Below, piece after piece: positions 1 through 9,790 of a stretch of 64,000 nt of DNA. Location of the stretch: contig NC_016525.1 in the NCBI RefSeq assembly GCF_000236905.1, forward strand, positions 124,001 to 188,000, written 5' to 3'. Position 1 is the stretch's first letter, and every line of letters starts with the position of its first letter. This stretch comes from Tetrapisispora phaffii CBS 4417. Its lineage: Eukaryota; Ascomycota; Saccharomycetes; Saccharomycetales; Saccharomycetaceae. A model generated the notes under the pieces. The model was not told where the DNA came from. It made no database searches and was given only the letters and a program-made list of their open reading frames with translations. Made by a program: the position numbers and the translations under genes.

Positions 1-103
1 AGAAGACAGTGAAGATGAAGAGAAAGAGAAAGACAACGGTAGAAGTAAACCAAGGTTTGAAGGTACAAGAAGAGCCAGTAAGAATGTATTCCGTGGTATG
101 TAA
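1..103 (+). CDS. ENP2: 3' end of a nucleolar protein gene, probably ENP2 (partial)
   Basis: An open frame enters from the left edge and gives 33 codons before a TAA at 101-103. The tail is acidic, then basic (EDSEDEEKEK, then RRASKNVFRGM), as in many ribosome-biogenesis factors. The identity rests mainly on context. The next gene is an Ecl1-like gene in convergent orientation, and in S. cerevisiae ENP2 (YGR145W) is followed convergently by ECL1 (YGR146C). ENP2 is a WD40 protein of early small-subunit processing, but no WD repeat is visible in this fragment. The call is therefore tentative. Confidence 0.5.
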   Translation, partial: EDSEDEEKEKDNGRSKPRFEGTRRASKNVFRGM

Positions 104-341
104 TGAAAAAAGTTGTATATCGATTTAGATCAGAGTTTACCATTTCAAATAAAAGCATAAAATTATAAATAACATACATTTATACAAGAAAAGTTACTAC
201 TGATTTAAGCTCATAAAATTTATTCCATTAAAACCTTTATATAAAAACTTAGAAGACAAAAATATCTAAGTTGAATTGTATTATTCTTCTTTATCTATCT
301 ATCAAATTTTATAATATGAAAATACCCCCTTGTATACCACG

Positions 342-587
342 TTAAACATTATTTATAATCCATAAATTATAATTATTCTCTGTAATTCTATCCATCTTCT
401 TCAAACTGTTATTGAAGTCATTGAGGACAGTCAGATTTATACTGTAATCTGATTGATATATTTGATTGCGATCATCATGTTTATCAGCGTCAATTACCAT
501 ACATCTGTTGGAGCAATATAAACTCATTAGATGGTCTGAGTCCAATTTTCTTTCACAACTTATACAATAATCAGTAAAAGCAGACAT
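342..587 (-). CDS. ECL1: Short Ecl1-like zinc-binding protein
   Basis: An 81-residue protein with a real ATG at 585-587. Near the N terminus it has a four-cysteine pattern, C8-x2-C11 and C25-x3-C29, within YCISC and LYCSNRC. This is the arrangement of the Ecl1 family, whose overexpression extends chronological lifespan in fission yeast. The remainder is Asn/Asp-rich and has no other recognisable motif. S. cerevisiae Ecl1 (YGR146C) is much longer, while the S. pombe proteins are about this size. The position between an ENP2-like 3' end and HOP2 agrees with the ancestral neighbourhood of YGR145-146 and YGL033. The family assignment is likely but rests on the cysteine pattern and context. Confidence 0.6.
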   Translation of the reverse strand: MSAFTDYCISCERKLDSDHLMSLYCSNRCMVIDADKHDDRNQIYQSDYSINLTVLNDFNNSLKKMDRITENNYNLWIINNV

Positions 588-1964
588 TCTTTTTTAATTT
601 TTATTTTATACTATTTTTTGTTAAGCATATGTATTTAACCTATGGCTCTTGATTTTATGTATAGATTTAAATGAGAGAAAGTAAACTTTAACAATTGTGA
701 GATGCCAATAATAAGAGATGATAACTCTTCTTATATACTGTTTTTTTGCTATCATTCAGGGATACCCTCATGGGAGCAGATGATATATATACTCCTATAT
801 ATAATTAGATACCAGATCTAATTTTCTACATTTGATTGAGGCTGAATGTAAAAAGTCTTATAAATGCATATAAGAGGTAACCTACATAATATTTTGAGAT
901 TAAACAATTGGAGGTGTTTTATTGCACACCAACAAAAGGGAAACACCCTTTCTCAGTTGAATCAATCTCATTTATTCTGACATTACCTGACAATGAAACA
1001 TGTTCGTATTAATAGAAATTAAAAGAAACACATATATATATGTGTGTGTGGATCAAATCATATAATATATACATACACACATACACATACACACACAGTT
1101 CAACGTAACCATCGTTTACGTGCGTATTTAATTGTTACATCTAATAGAATGTCTCATGTTTTTTAATTCAAATAATGAAACTATAAGCTGAGTTCTGTGA
1201 TAACTTAGTTAATATGATCTCAGCTCTCGCTCATCAGCTGTTAGTTCATTGTTCTCGAAATACACCAAAAATACATAACCGACAGATCAGGTATGGATCG
1301 AATACTAATCATCGGATACCTCATAATATCATGAAACAAAATCTTTCGCATGTTTTACTTCTTTTGTTGTCTTCTCTTCTCTGTCTCCTGTCTGTTTATT
1401 AATAGACAGGTATAAGGCAGGTGGTATTCAAGAAGATTTATATTTCTTGGCTTGAATCTTTGTTTTACATTTCGAAAGGGCTCCCTCCTTTCTACAGAGA
1501 TCCCTTACCAATTCATGTTTTTGTTTCGCCTTTTTTTCGATTAATTTTGGCTCGCTCTCGAGAAATTTCCTAAATTAGAAACTTAACCCTACATGAACCA
1601 GTGAGAACAAGAGAGCGTAAACGATGAAAGAAATATTCAACGTAATTGCTCCCAATTGCAATTGCAAATGGTAGCAATTAATCTCAAAAAAGGGTACTTC
1701 TCTTATTCCAAAAATAACCACGCAAGTGAATGTTTAGCTATCCGTCAAGGCGCAATGTTATAGTGTAGCCATTACAGTGAAACCAACAAAAGGTATTAAA
1801 AAAAGCCTCTTGATACTACAGGTGTTTTGATGCATATAGATAGTTGTATCACAACGTCTATTATTAGGGTAAATTCTGCAACTTCTGCATGTACGAGTTA
1901 GATTGAAATCAAAAAGTAAAGTGTAGACTTTTGTTTCAAACAGCGCAAGAGAGTAGGCCGGTTG

Positions 1965-1971
1965 TTACCCG
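1965..1971 (+). promoter_or_regulatory. Reb1-type site (TTACCCG)
   Basis: TTACCCG matches the Reb1 core. It lies about 440 bp upstream of the HOP2 start in otherwise unassigned sequence. Reb1 sites help keep promoters nucleosome-free. A 7-mer can occur by chance. Confidence 0.35.
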
Positions 1972-2038
1972 GCTTGTTTGCTTTTTGTTGGTTTTTTTCT
2001 GCCCGCCCGGAAAAATAACAAAGACGAAAAAGATTACT

Positions 2039-2048
2039 TCGGCGGCTA
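2039..2048 (-). promoter_or_regulatory. URS1 element (Ume6 site) upstream of HOP2
   Basis: The plus strand reads TCGGCGGCTA, the exact reverse complement of the Ume6/URS1 consensus TAGCCGCCGA. URS1 represses early meiotic genes in vegetative cells and activates them through Ime1-Ume6 in meiosis. It lies about 370 bp upstream of the HOP2 start, and HOP2 is a meiosis-specific gene, so the placement makes sense. Confidence 0.7.
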
Positions 2049-2102
2049 AAATTTCTTTGTTTTTGTGTCACTTTTTGTGTTTGGTGTTACAGATAAGGTC
2101 AT

Positions 2103-2112
2103 TGGCGGCTAA
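2103..2112 (-). promoter_or_regulatory. Second URS1-like element
   Basis: TGGCGGCTAA carries the GGCGGCTA core of URS1 with one change from the 10-base consensus, about 300 bp upstream of the HOP2 start. Together with the site at 2039 it forms a pair, which supports Ume6 control. Confidence 0.5.
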
Positions 2113-2412
2113 TTTTTCTTTTGTGTTTCTGTGTATTTAGTCCACTGTGGGTTTTTTGTGGTAAATGGAATTGATTATAATTTAAGGGGGGGGAGGTATC
2201 TTAAAAAGACAAATCACAAAAAACAAAAGGTATAAAAAGGGCACATTTTTTCTAATTTATCTCTAGCTTTTCTCTCTTTTAAAGTTCACTTTATTACTAT
2301 TGTACTTGTATTATTATATGTATCTTGGTTTGAGGACACTTCTTTAGTCTTTTTTTCTATTTAGCAGTAAATAAATTCTTTCATTATAACAAACAACATA
2401 ACACATTGGAGT

Positions 2413-3139
2413 ATGGTTGCAACTTCAAAGAAAGAACAAGAAAGCATGGTAAGTTATACAAAAGCCCCATTTATATATTCAAATTTATTTTACTAACAGT
2501 TTATATGTACTTTTGTTTATATATTTATTTATTTTTTGTACAGATTATGATGAAATTGTTCAAACATATCTAGACAAACAATACAGACCTTTCAGTGTCA
2601 ATGATATTGTTAATAATTTATCAAAAGAAATTACAAAGAAAACAATAGTGATTAAAAGCTTGGAATCACTAGTTAAACAAAATAGAATTGTAGTTAAAAA
2701 CTTCGGTAAGATTCAAATTTATTGTTGTCTGGATAAAGAATTATCATCAGATATCGATTTAAAACTTTATAATTTGACAAAATTGACAGAATTAAGAACA
2801 GAATTAATTGAAATCGATAAAAAAAAATCAATCGTCTCTGAAACTTGGAATAATTTAGAAAAAGAGCTTAGTAACAATGAAATAATTGATTATAATAAAA
2901 ATAAATTACAAGAAATTGAAAGTTTGGAATTTAAAATTCATAATATTAAACAATTACAAGAAAATTCAAATATTGATCAAGTGAAAATTAATAAGATAAT
3001 TGATTTAAACGATAAAATTGAAAAAGATTATAAAAAAAGAGTTAAAAATATGAAAGATTTGATGTTATTATTAAAAGATGTGACTCAGTCTAAAAATATT
3101 GAAGATTTATTAGAAAATATTGGTGTTGAAAAACTTTAA
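2413..3139 (+). CDS. HOP2: HOP2, meiotic homologous-pairing protein (with intron)
   Basis: Exon 2 (2544-3139) encodes a protein aligning throughout with yeast Hop2. It has an N-terminal winged-helix part (QYRPFSVNDIV), the conserved NFGKIQIY segment, a long coiled coil, and the C-terminal NIEDLLENIGVEKL. Hop2 acts with Mnd1 in meiotic nuclei to direct strand invasion to homologues. An intron is clear: branch point TACTAAC at 2491-2497 and acceptor TACAG ending at 2543. A short basic exon 1 starts at ATG 2413. The consensus donor GTAAGT at 2449 leaves the wrong phase and gives an early stop. A weak donor GTTATA at 2453 gives the right phase and a 211-residue product, close to the usual 218. 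The gene is certain; the exon 1 junction is not. Confidence 0.85.
2453..2543 (+). other. HOP2 intron, inferred in-frame version
   Basis: The branch point (TACTAAC, 2491-2497) and acceptor (AG at 2542-2543) are canonical. The only donor restoring the HOP2 frame is GTTATA at 2453, four bases after an out-of-frame consensus GTAAGT at 2449. A closer AG at 2498-2499 directly follows the branch point and must be skipped. Confidence 0.5.
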
Positions 3140-3249
3140 ATAACAAAGTGTTTAAAAAAGCCAAACATGAAAATACACTATAATAATACCCTGAATTCAA
3201 TATTATATATTATAAATGCAAAATAATAATACAAACTCTTAAATACTTA

Positions 3250-5736
3250 TCAACTCTTTTTTGTCCAACAACCCAACTCTACTACCCAAGAATAATTAGT
3301 GTCCGGATTGCTCAAACATAAATCCAATGACTTGCCATCACCACTTAATTTAAAGTCTTTAATCCTTTTGTTAATTCGAACCCTATTAGATTCAACAGGT
3401 TCATTATTTAAGATTGGTAATATTGAAATGTTTTTGAAAACTAGTTTAAATTTCTCTAGATCCCAACAATAAAATAAACCTCTCTCTGTAAGGGCAATTA
3501 ATTTTTTATCATTAATAATCATATTGATTATTTTATGGCCTAAGCTGATTTTTGGTGTTTTCAATTGTCCATTTGTACTCAATAGGAACAATGAACCATT
3601 GCTAGTTGCTAAGGACCATATCTTACATTCTAATGAACCAACAGCACAAATGATAACTTCAGGGAAAAACATTTCGACGGTTCTCTTACCATCACTGTAA
3701 CCGATGATCCTTGTTGGATTATCATATAATGCTTCAGTATCAAATTGAAGTGATCTTTCTACACCATTTCTAACTTCCAAAGTATGGAAATGTTCAAAAG
3801 TACCACACTGTAGAAGAATTGCATCTGAATCAGGAAGTATACCACTGTTTTCGATATAACGTGTATTTGGTTCATCAGACCATATTTTCTCGGGAGTCAT
3901 TTTTGAATTTAATGTCATTAGAAATTCAACTTCTTCATTCTCCTCGTCTAATATAAAGTTGTCGTTATTATTAGTATTTACAATCGGGCTACTACTATCT
4001 TCCCTGCTTTCACCATCTTGGTCTACTTTATTCGAATTTCTTTCTCTAGTACCCATAATCAAAGTATGAACTCCAAGTCTTGGGACGGGAAATGATGAAA
4101 TGCTTACTTTGCCTTTCAAACTCTTCAACTCTCTTGCAGCATTTGAAGTTGAAGGTAGACTTTTAGCAATGTTATTGGTTTGATTATTTGTTACGGGTGT
4201 TAGAGTTGCCAATTTCTTTTGTCGCGAATAACCAGATGAGATCAACGTCGGAGCAACTCTCTTCTTGCCATCTTTGACAGTGGTCTTGTTCAATTTTTCG
4301 CCATTCTTCCTTTTAGGTACGAGAATGTTAACTTTCTCTTGAACAGCATCCACAGTATTTACAGAATATGATGATATTTGTTGTTCATTGGTGTTTCTAT
4401 TCCCCTTTAGATTATTCTCGTCTATTTTCATATTGATCCTAGATTCCAAAAAGTTTGTATCGAGTTGTGTGAACTTCTGCTTATTGTATTTTTTAGCTGC
4501 TTCTTCTAGCTCCAATTGTTTTATACTCTCTGGGAAATCTAGTGAATCTTTATCCACACCATACCTATTTAACTCTTCCATGTTTCTTTCAAGACTAACT
4601 GTCTTACCTAGTTCTTGCTTCTCGAACAGAAACATCGTAATTGAACTATCAAGAGATGTTGCAACTAGAATTCTTCCATTAGGTGACCAGGCCAAATCTG
4701 TGATTGATTTATGCGCTATATCGTATGCAATAAATAAAGGTCTTTGTTTACTAGTGCTCCATAATGCTATCGTTTTATCTTGTCCTGCAGACGCAACAAT
4801 CGAATCAACTGAATTGATAGAAGTCACCTCGCTATCTTCATTCTCTATTTTAATTGTGTTTTCGAATAACCTTGGATTAAACTTAACTACTTCCGTTGGT
4901 GCATCGTGACCAATTAATGATATATTAGTGTCCCAGTTACCTCTGTTGATTATTACTACGGAACTTACAGGTCCATTTGTCGCATTTGGAGCTGCTATAT
5001 GTTGGCCATCTGGTGACCATGAGAGTCTTCTAAAATAGGTCGTTAACGGAGACTCCAAAAATGGAGTCCTGACTACTTGTTCTACTGTAAAAGTTGTATC
5101 ACCTGCTTTGTGGTACCTGAAAATCTTCAGACTTCTATCATCTGAGGTTGTCGCAAAGTATTTATTTGCTGGATCAAATACTACACCTTTTACATGCGAT
5201 TGATGTACATTAAATCTTTTTATTTTTTCAAAAGTTGATCCATTCCAAACGATAATTGATCTGTCCAGTCCCACAGTAACCAGAATACTAGAATCAGGAG
5301 CCCAGCACATATCTTGGATATCATTATCGTGTGCAACTAATCTCTTTCGGACAGTCCAATGTTCTTTATCGTTCTCAGATCCAAAAAGAGGTTCCATTCG
5401 ATTTTCTTCTTCGAGGGCCCATATCAACAAAATACGATCATCAGAACCACTGGCAAGATATTGGCCATCTGGGGAAAATTTAAGACATGTCACAGACCCC
5501 GTGTGTCTATTCATGCTTGCTAGGGGTCTCTTCAGATCGTCTGTAATTTCTGCATCGGGGTTTGCCTCTTTCAATTTAGTTGTCTCAATAATAGAATCGA
5601 TAGACCATATTCTAATTTTACCATCTAATCCACCAGTGGCTAATCTCTTTCCATCTGGACTGATATCAGCTGTATAGACTTCATATTTCCTATGCTCTTC
5701 TCGGTGAGCAAGCCATGGAAACTTTATGACTTTCAT
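3250..5736 (-). CDS. HIR1: HIR1, subunit of the HIR histone chaperone complex
   Basis: The 828-residue product (840 in S. cerevisiae) begins [19 protein letters not shown], nearly identical to Hir1. About the first 390 residues form the WD40 propeller, including [14 protein letters not shown] and [18 protein letters not shown] low-complexity linker follows, then the C-terminal Hir domain from about residue 620 ([20 protein letters not shown]). The HIR complex deposits H3-H4 independently of replication and represses histone genes outside S phase. The gene is convergent with HOP2, with only 110 bp between stops. In S. cerevisiae HIR1 (YBL008W) sits next to ALK2 (YBL009W); here KAP122 and ATE1 lie between HIR1 and the haspin gene, an interleaved arrangement. 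Confidence 0.96.
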   Translation of the reverse strand: MKVIKFPWLAHREEHRKYEVYTADISPDGKRLATGGLDGKIRIWSIDSIIETTKLKEANPDAEITDDLKRPLASMNRHTGSVTCLKFSPDGQYLASGSDDRILLIWALEEENRMEPLFGSENDKEHWTVRKRLVAHDNDIQDMCWAPDSSILVTVGLDRSIIVWNGSTFEKIKRFNVHQSHVKGVVFDPANKYFATTSDDRSLKIFRYHKAGDTTFTVEQVVRTPFLESPLTTYFRRLSWSPDGQHIAAPNATNGPVSSVVIINRGNWDTNISLIGHDAPTEVVKFNPRLFENTIKIENEDSEVTSINSVDSIVASAGQDKTIALWSTSKQRPLFIAYDIAHKSITDLAWSPNGRILVATSLDSSITMFLFEKQELGKTVSLERNMEELNRYGVDKDSLDFPESIKQLELEEAAKKYNKQKFTQLDTNFLESRINMKIDENNLKGNRNTNEQQISSYSVNTVDAVQEKVNILVPKRKNGEKLNKTTVKDGKKRVAPTLISSGYSRQKKLATLTPVTNNQTNNIAKSLPSTSNAARELKSLKGKVSISSFPVPRLGVHTLIMGTRERNSNKVDQDGESREDSSSPIVNTNNNDNFILDEENEEVEFLMTLNSKMTPEKIWSDEPNTRYIENSGILPDSDAILLQCGTFEHFHTLEVRNGVERSLQFDTEALYDNPTRIIGYSDGKRTVEMFFPEVIICAVGSLECKIWSLATSNGSLFLLSTNGQLKTPKISLGHKIINMIINDKKLIALTERGLFYCWDLEKFKLVFKNISILPILNNEPVESNRVRINKRIKDFKLSGDGKSLDLCLSNPDTNYSWVVELGCWTKKS

Positions 5737-6144
5737 TTATAAATATGTGCAAGTATATATGTTTTGTCTTGACGTTATTCACACAGAAAGTTGAAAGATT
5801 CCAGAGCGTTTCTTTATAGCAATTCTCATAGACAAATGTTCTTGTTCATTTGAAATAAATAACTCGAGTAAACAAGAATAATACGATTGGCTTCTAATAC
5901 TTTTATTCCAATCATGTAGTAGTTGTTTTTATTTCACACTTGTTCAAAGGTCTTCGCAGCTTTTGAATTTTCAATATATTGTCTTGTCACAATGAAAAAA
6001 CTATGTTGAGCACTTTAACAAGGTAAGTATAATTGAATATTTAAAAAAATGATATGATTAAGGGTAAAACAGTTCAACAGAGTTATATATAATTTAGCTA
6101 TAATAATTGTTCAACGATTTATGTCAAAGATTAAACAATTGCAT
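5737..6144. other. Intergenic region, HIR1 promoter and KAP122 3' end
   Basis: 408 bp of AT-rich sequence between two minus-strand genes. It must contain the HIR1 promoter and the KAP122 3' UTR. No repeat, tRNA or recognisable binding site was seen. Confidence 0.6.
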
Positions 6145-9100
6145 CTATAAAGTTGGCAAGGAATTGCATTGTAACCACCATTCAAGAATTGCGTTCCCAG
6201 AAGCACGATTGCCTCTAGTGATAGCTAGTTTGTTAATAAACTTCTCATGGATGGCATTCTTACCTTCACATATTTTAGGTAGAGCCTCTATCATCCATTC
6301 TTTCGTTTGAAGTGGGTATTTGGCAACTAGAGCACGAATCAAGTCAGTGTAGTTGCTTAAATCGGAGCGCTGGGTGTGGAATAAACCGAACATGGTCTGG
6401 TAAACTAATTCTTGACCAACATGGGCTATTAATTGTCTGGATAGCTCCAGTTCTTCTTGTGAATATTTCCTATTGTTAATGACTTTTGTCCAGAACTTGG
6501 TGACAGCAGAAATAGTAAATTTTTCTCTAGAAGGTAATAATTTTAGGAATTCTGGTACTATGAAATCATTCCAGTATCTACAAAGCATCAATTGGCTGGG
6601 TTTTGAATCAAGCATAGAATTAGCAAAATTTATTAAAGTTTGTAACAAATCTGGATCATTATGAATGTATTGTTGGTATTGAGACAAGAAAAATCTATCA
6701 AAAATAAATTCAATATCTTGTGGACCTATGTTATTCTTAAAATGAGCTACCATTCGTTCCAATAGATATGAAAAGAAAGGCAACGAATTCACATAGTTGG
6801 TTTTTGGTAATTGGTTTATCATGAATTCCATCATTTCTGACATGTTGTATCTTAGGAAATGTGGTTCAGAGTCAGGCAATGTTAATGTTTTACCTAAAAT
6901 CAAGCAACTTGTTTCAATAAAATGTGAATCTTTGCCATAATCTGGATTGGACAACGCACTATTTAGTAATGCTAAAATTTTTATTCTGATATGCAATGGA
7001 TCTTCCATCCAATATTGTTGAAATTCTTGTAATCTTGGTAAGATAGCACTATTCTCCATTTCATCAGGTTGCACTAAAGCTGAACCAAGTTCCGATATAC
7101 AAGATAATAAACAATGAACATAATCGCTTTTGTTTGGCATATCTATGCCTAAAGAACGTTCATATAAATCACTTATTATATCCACTAACTGACAAATATA
7201 ATTAGCTTGCTCTTGAGGGCCATTAGCTACTACACATTGAATGATAAAACCAACGGTATGCATTAATCTCTCTCTAGAATAATTGGAGATGTTTGAATCA
7301 GGTCTTAGAATTGACTTCAAAACTGTTAATGAATTACTCAATTCTGGGATCAATTCTGTTCTACATGTATCAAATACTGTGTAAATTGATTTTACTACGA
7401 TATTTTCCAGTTTTGTATTAAGTTCGCTAGCTGAAATAATGCAACTTTCCAACCCTTTAAATAGTGTTTGTACACATTGGTTCAATTGAGAAGCATCTTG
7501 TAGAAAACATCCTGATAAAGTACCTATTAATACCGAGCTGGTTCGGATAAATTCTATCTTGAGATGTCTATAGCTCAAGGTACTATCTGGTAATTCAAAC
7601 CCTGATTCTAATAAAAATAAAATATTATTAATAAAATTTTTGTTAGAGCCAATTATATCACAAATCCAATGACTCTCTGCTAAATTCATATCCATCAATA
7701 ACGTGTTTAATAGGAAAGCCATAACTTCGGTTTGGAATAAATCCACATTTTGTTGCTTAGATGAATCAGAAGTTGTCTTTGATATACTGTCGATTAAAAC
7801 ATTGGTCAATTTATCATTACCTAGGATATTCCATAAAGACTCAATTAAATCTGAAGTTGCAGTTTTGAAATCTTCAAACTCATGTAATGAGGAATCTTCT
7901 CCTTCTTCATTTAAAATTTTTTCTTTGTTAATAAGACTCACCTTAGGTAAATAAATAAGGACAACTTGTTGGAATATGTCAGCAGCTAAAGTTTGTGCTT
8001 GAGGTGATAATGTTTCTGGAGCTAGATTTGTAAAACTATCAGCCAAATCTAACCAAAAGTCAATCATTCTAACTGAAAATACTTCCTGAAGAATGGGTGT
8101 TAGTGGAAAATTAGTCATTTGTAAGAGTACATTAATATATTGATTTAGATTATCTGGACTAGCAGAATTGGTCCCGATTACAGTAAATAATTTATTACAT
8201 ACATCCAACGTGCTTATTTGCAAGAAGTCTGTAATGCAAATCGCCAATTCTTTTAATTCACTTACCATTTCGTTGGTAACTAAATAATTCATGTATTCTA
8301 GCATCCATGCATTTTTAGAGGTATCTGCATTACCAGCTTTTGATACACCTAAAAAGATCGCCTCAACCTGAGATCTCAAGTCATAGCTCATTAAGTTTGG
8401 GTCATTACTAAAACAATTATCGAATATAGCTAGAATTTGTTCTGCCTTGTGATACTTATCGGTTTGTTCTGAAGATGTACACATAACAGTAATTAGGTTT
8501 TGGAACATTTCTGATAAATCCATGTTTCCATGGGTTGACAAATTTCTAAAACTAGAAACACAAGTGATCCATGCTGAAATAGACGCATATAATGTGTCAT
8601 TTGAATTATTTGGGATATTTAAGTTAATGTTTATCAAGGCCATTGTAGTGATATATAAATGATCATGAAGAATTTTGTAGACGTTCGTCATCGTTGCTTT
8701 TCTGCTTTGATATTTAACTAGATCTTCAACAATAATTTCAGTAAATGTCAATAAAAGATTATTCAATTCATTTGATGATTGAATAAATTCACTTAATTCT
8801 TGATATGACACCTGTGAATTGACAGCAGCAACTAGCATTGAATCAACAACATTGTCATCGAGGTTCCAGTCTTCCACTTTCGAGTTATTAGAATTTGTCA
8901 ATAAAACCAACAAAGTATTCAAAGGATTATTCCAACTTGTAATAGTGGTACTTTCTGCCGTAGTAGTCTCATTCTCATTGATATTGGTAAATATCAACGA
9001 TAAATTTGACATCAGTTTCTTTATTGTAGTCAAAAGCATAGATTTATTTTGAGGGTTCGTGGCATAGGACTTTGAATATTTTGTCAAATGTATTAAATTA

Positions 9101-9351
9101 GCTTTAAATAGCACCCACAACTTTTCAAATGAATTTACATTTGTATTCAGTTGCACAGTGAGAGTTAAAGCACCAAAATATTGTACATTTGGAGAATAGT
9201 TATCGTTTTTTAGCAGTTCATTAGCAAACGCCAAGCCTTGTGGAGATTTCTGTAATACTTGTAAGGACTGCTGAATCTGATTAACATCTTGCGAAGGCTG
9301 TGGAGCATATAAACTCTCAACCAAGTGTACAATCTCTTCAATACTGGACAT
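6145..9351 (-). CDS. KAP122: KAP122 (PDR6), importin-beta family karyopherin
   Basis: 1068 residues, close to the 1081 of S. cerevisiae Kap122. It has the N-terminal importin layout (MSSIEEIVHLVESLYAPQPS, then SPNVQYFGALTLTVQLN) followed by helical HEAT-type sequence to the end. Kap122 carries cargo such as the TFIIA subunits Toa1/Toa2 and other proteins across the nuclear pore. The start at 9351 is an ATG and gives the expected length. In S. cerevisiae KAP122 (YGL016W) and ATE1 (YGL017W) are adjacent and in the same direction, as here. Confidence 0.93.
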   Translation of the reverse strand: MSSIEEIVHLVESLYAPQPSQDVNQIQQSLQVLQKSPQGLAFANELLKNDNYSPNVQYFGALTLTVQLNTNVNSFEKLWVLFKANLIHLTKYSKSYATNPQNKSMLLTTIKKLMSNLSLIFTNINENETTTAESTTITSWNNPLNTLLVLLTNSNNSKVEDWNLDDNVVDSMLVAAVNSQVSYQELSEFIQSSNELNNLLLTFTEIIVEDLVKYQSRKATMTNVYKILHDHLYITTMALININLNIPNNSNDTLYASISAWITCVSSFRNLSTHGNMDLSEMFQNLITVMCTSSEQTDKYHKAEQILAIFDNCFSNDPNLMSYDLRSQVEAIFLGVSKAGNADTSKNAWMLEYMNYLVTNEMVSELKELAICITDFLQISTLDVCNKLFTVIGTNSASPDNLNQYINVLLQMTNFPLTPILQEVFSVRMIDFWLDLADSFTNLAPETLSPQAQTLAADIFQQVVLIYLPKVSLINKEKILNEEGEDSSLHEFEDFKTATSDLIESLWNILGNDKLTNVLIDSISKTTSDSSKQQNVDLFQTEVMAFLLNTLLMDMNLAESHWICDIIGSNKNFINNILFLLESGFELPDSTLSYRHLKIEFIRTSSVLIGTLSGCFLQDASQLNQCVQTLFKGLESCIISASELNTKLENIVVKSIYTVFDTCRTELIPELSNSLTVLKSILRPDSNISNYSRERLMHTVGFIIQCVVANGPQEQANYICQLVDIISDLYERSLGIDMPNKSDYVHCLLSCISELGSALVQPDEMENSAILPRLQEFQQYWMEDPLHIRIKILALLNSALSNPDYGKDSHFIETSCLILGKTLTLPDSEPHFLRYNMSEMMEFMINQLPKTNYVNSLPFFSYLLERMVAHFKNNIGPQDIEFIFDRFFLSQYQQYIHNDPDLLQTLINFANSMLDSKPSQLMLCRYWNDFIVPEFLKLLPSREKFTISAVTKFWTKVINNRKYSQEELELSRQLIAHVGQELVYQTMFGLFHTQRSDLSNYTDLIRALVAKYPLQTKEWMIEALPKICEGKNAIHEKFINKLAITRGNRASGNAILEWWLQCNSLPTL

Positions 9352-9790
9352 TACTACTCTCTGTGTGTTTAAATCTCTTCCCCTGCAAATAGTTCCGGCG
9401 TTCTTTCAGAATCTCAATATTCTTTGCAGCAATCTAAGTAATATAGACGTCTCTTAGAAAAGAAAAATGAAACCACAGTAAACAAAATTATAAACTATTT
9501 TATTCTCAAGACAATACATTAACTGATTGTATACAATTAAATAAATCATATTGCAATCATAAATAAATCTTGTACTGATTATTACTTCACAAGAACTCTT
9601 TCATTGTTTGTCGAGAAAGCTCATCGATAAAATATTTCACTTTCAAGGCGTTAACGTAACGACATAGCAAAGTGAAATATTACCAGAATGGGGAAGATAT
9701 TGATGCATTAGAACCAAGTTAATGATGGTTATTGTATACAGATTTTCTTGCTATTTGGTTTTATATGGTGTATATATTTTATATGTGAAT
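9352..9790. other. Intergenic region with inverted repeat and PAC-like core
   Basis: 439 bp between KAP122 and ATE1, both on the minus strand. It contains a 13-bp perfect inverted repeat (9631-9643 and 9669-9681) and, just to its left, GCTCATCG (9619-9626), the reverse complement of the PAC core CGATGAGC, about 270 bp upstream of the KAP122 start. Whether either functions is unknown. Confidence 0.5.
9631..9681. repeat. 13-bp perfect inverted repeat
   Basis: The arm at 9631-9643 (AATATTTCACTTT) is the exact reverse complement of 9669-9681, with 25 bases between. It is downstream of ATE1's neighbour and upstream of KAP122. It could form a hairpin or be a symmetric protein site. Confidence 0.6.

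Larger units (their letters stand above)
588..2412. other. Long intergenic region upstream of HOP2
   Basis: 1.8 kb without a convincing gene. Two plus-strand frames of 62 and 69 codons (1214-1402 and 1931-2140) have low-complexity products and no recognisable features. Simple CA/TG and TA runs occur at 1030-1100 and a poly-G tract at about 2186. A Reb1-type TTACCCG lies at 1965-1971 and two URS1-like elements at 2039 and 2103. The length is unusual for this window, and an unrecognised RNA gene or lost gene cannot be excluded. Confidence 0.6.

Noticed and set aside
1214..2140. Two short plus-strand frames upstream of HOP2
   Set aside because: Low-complexity products, no start context or similarity that I recognise.
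2449..2543. Simple use of GTAAGT as the HOP2 donor
   Set aside because: It gives a frameshift and early stop, so it cannot produce Hop2 as the sequence stands.
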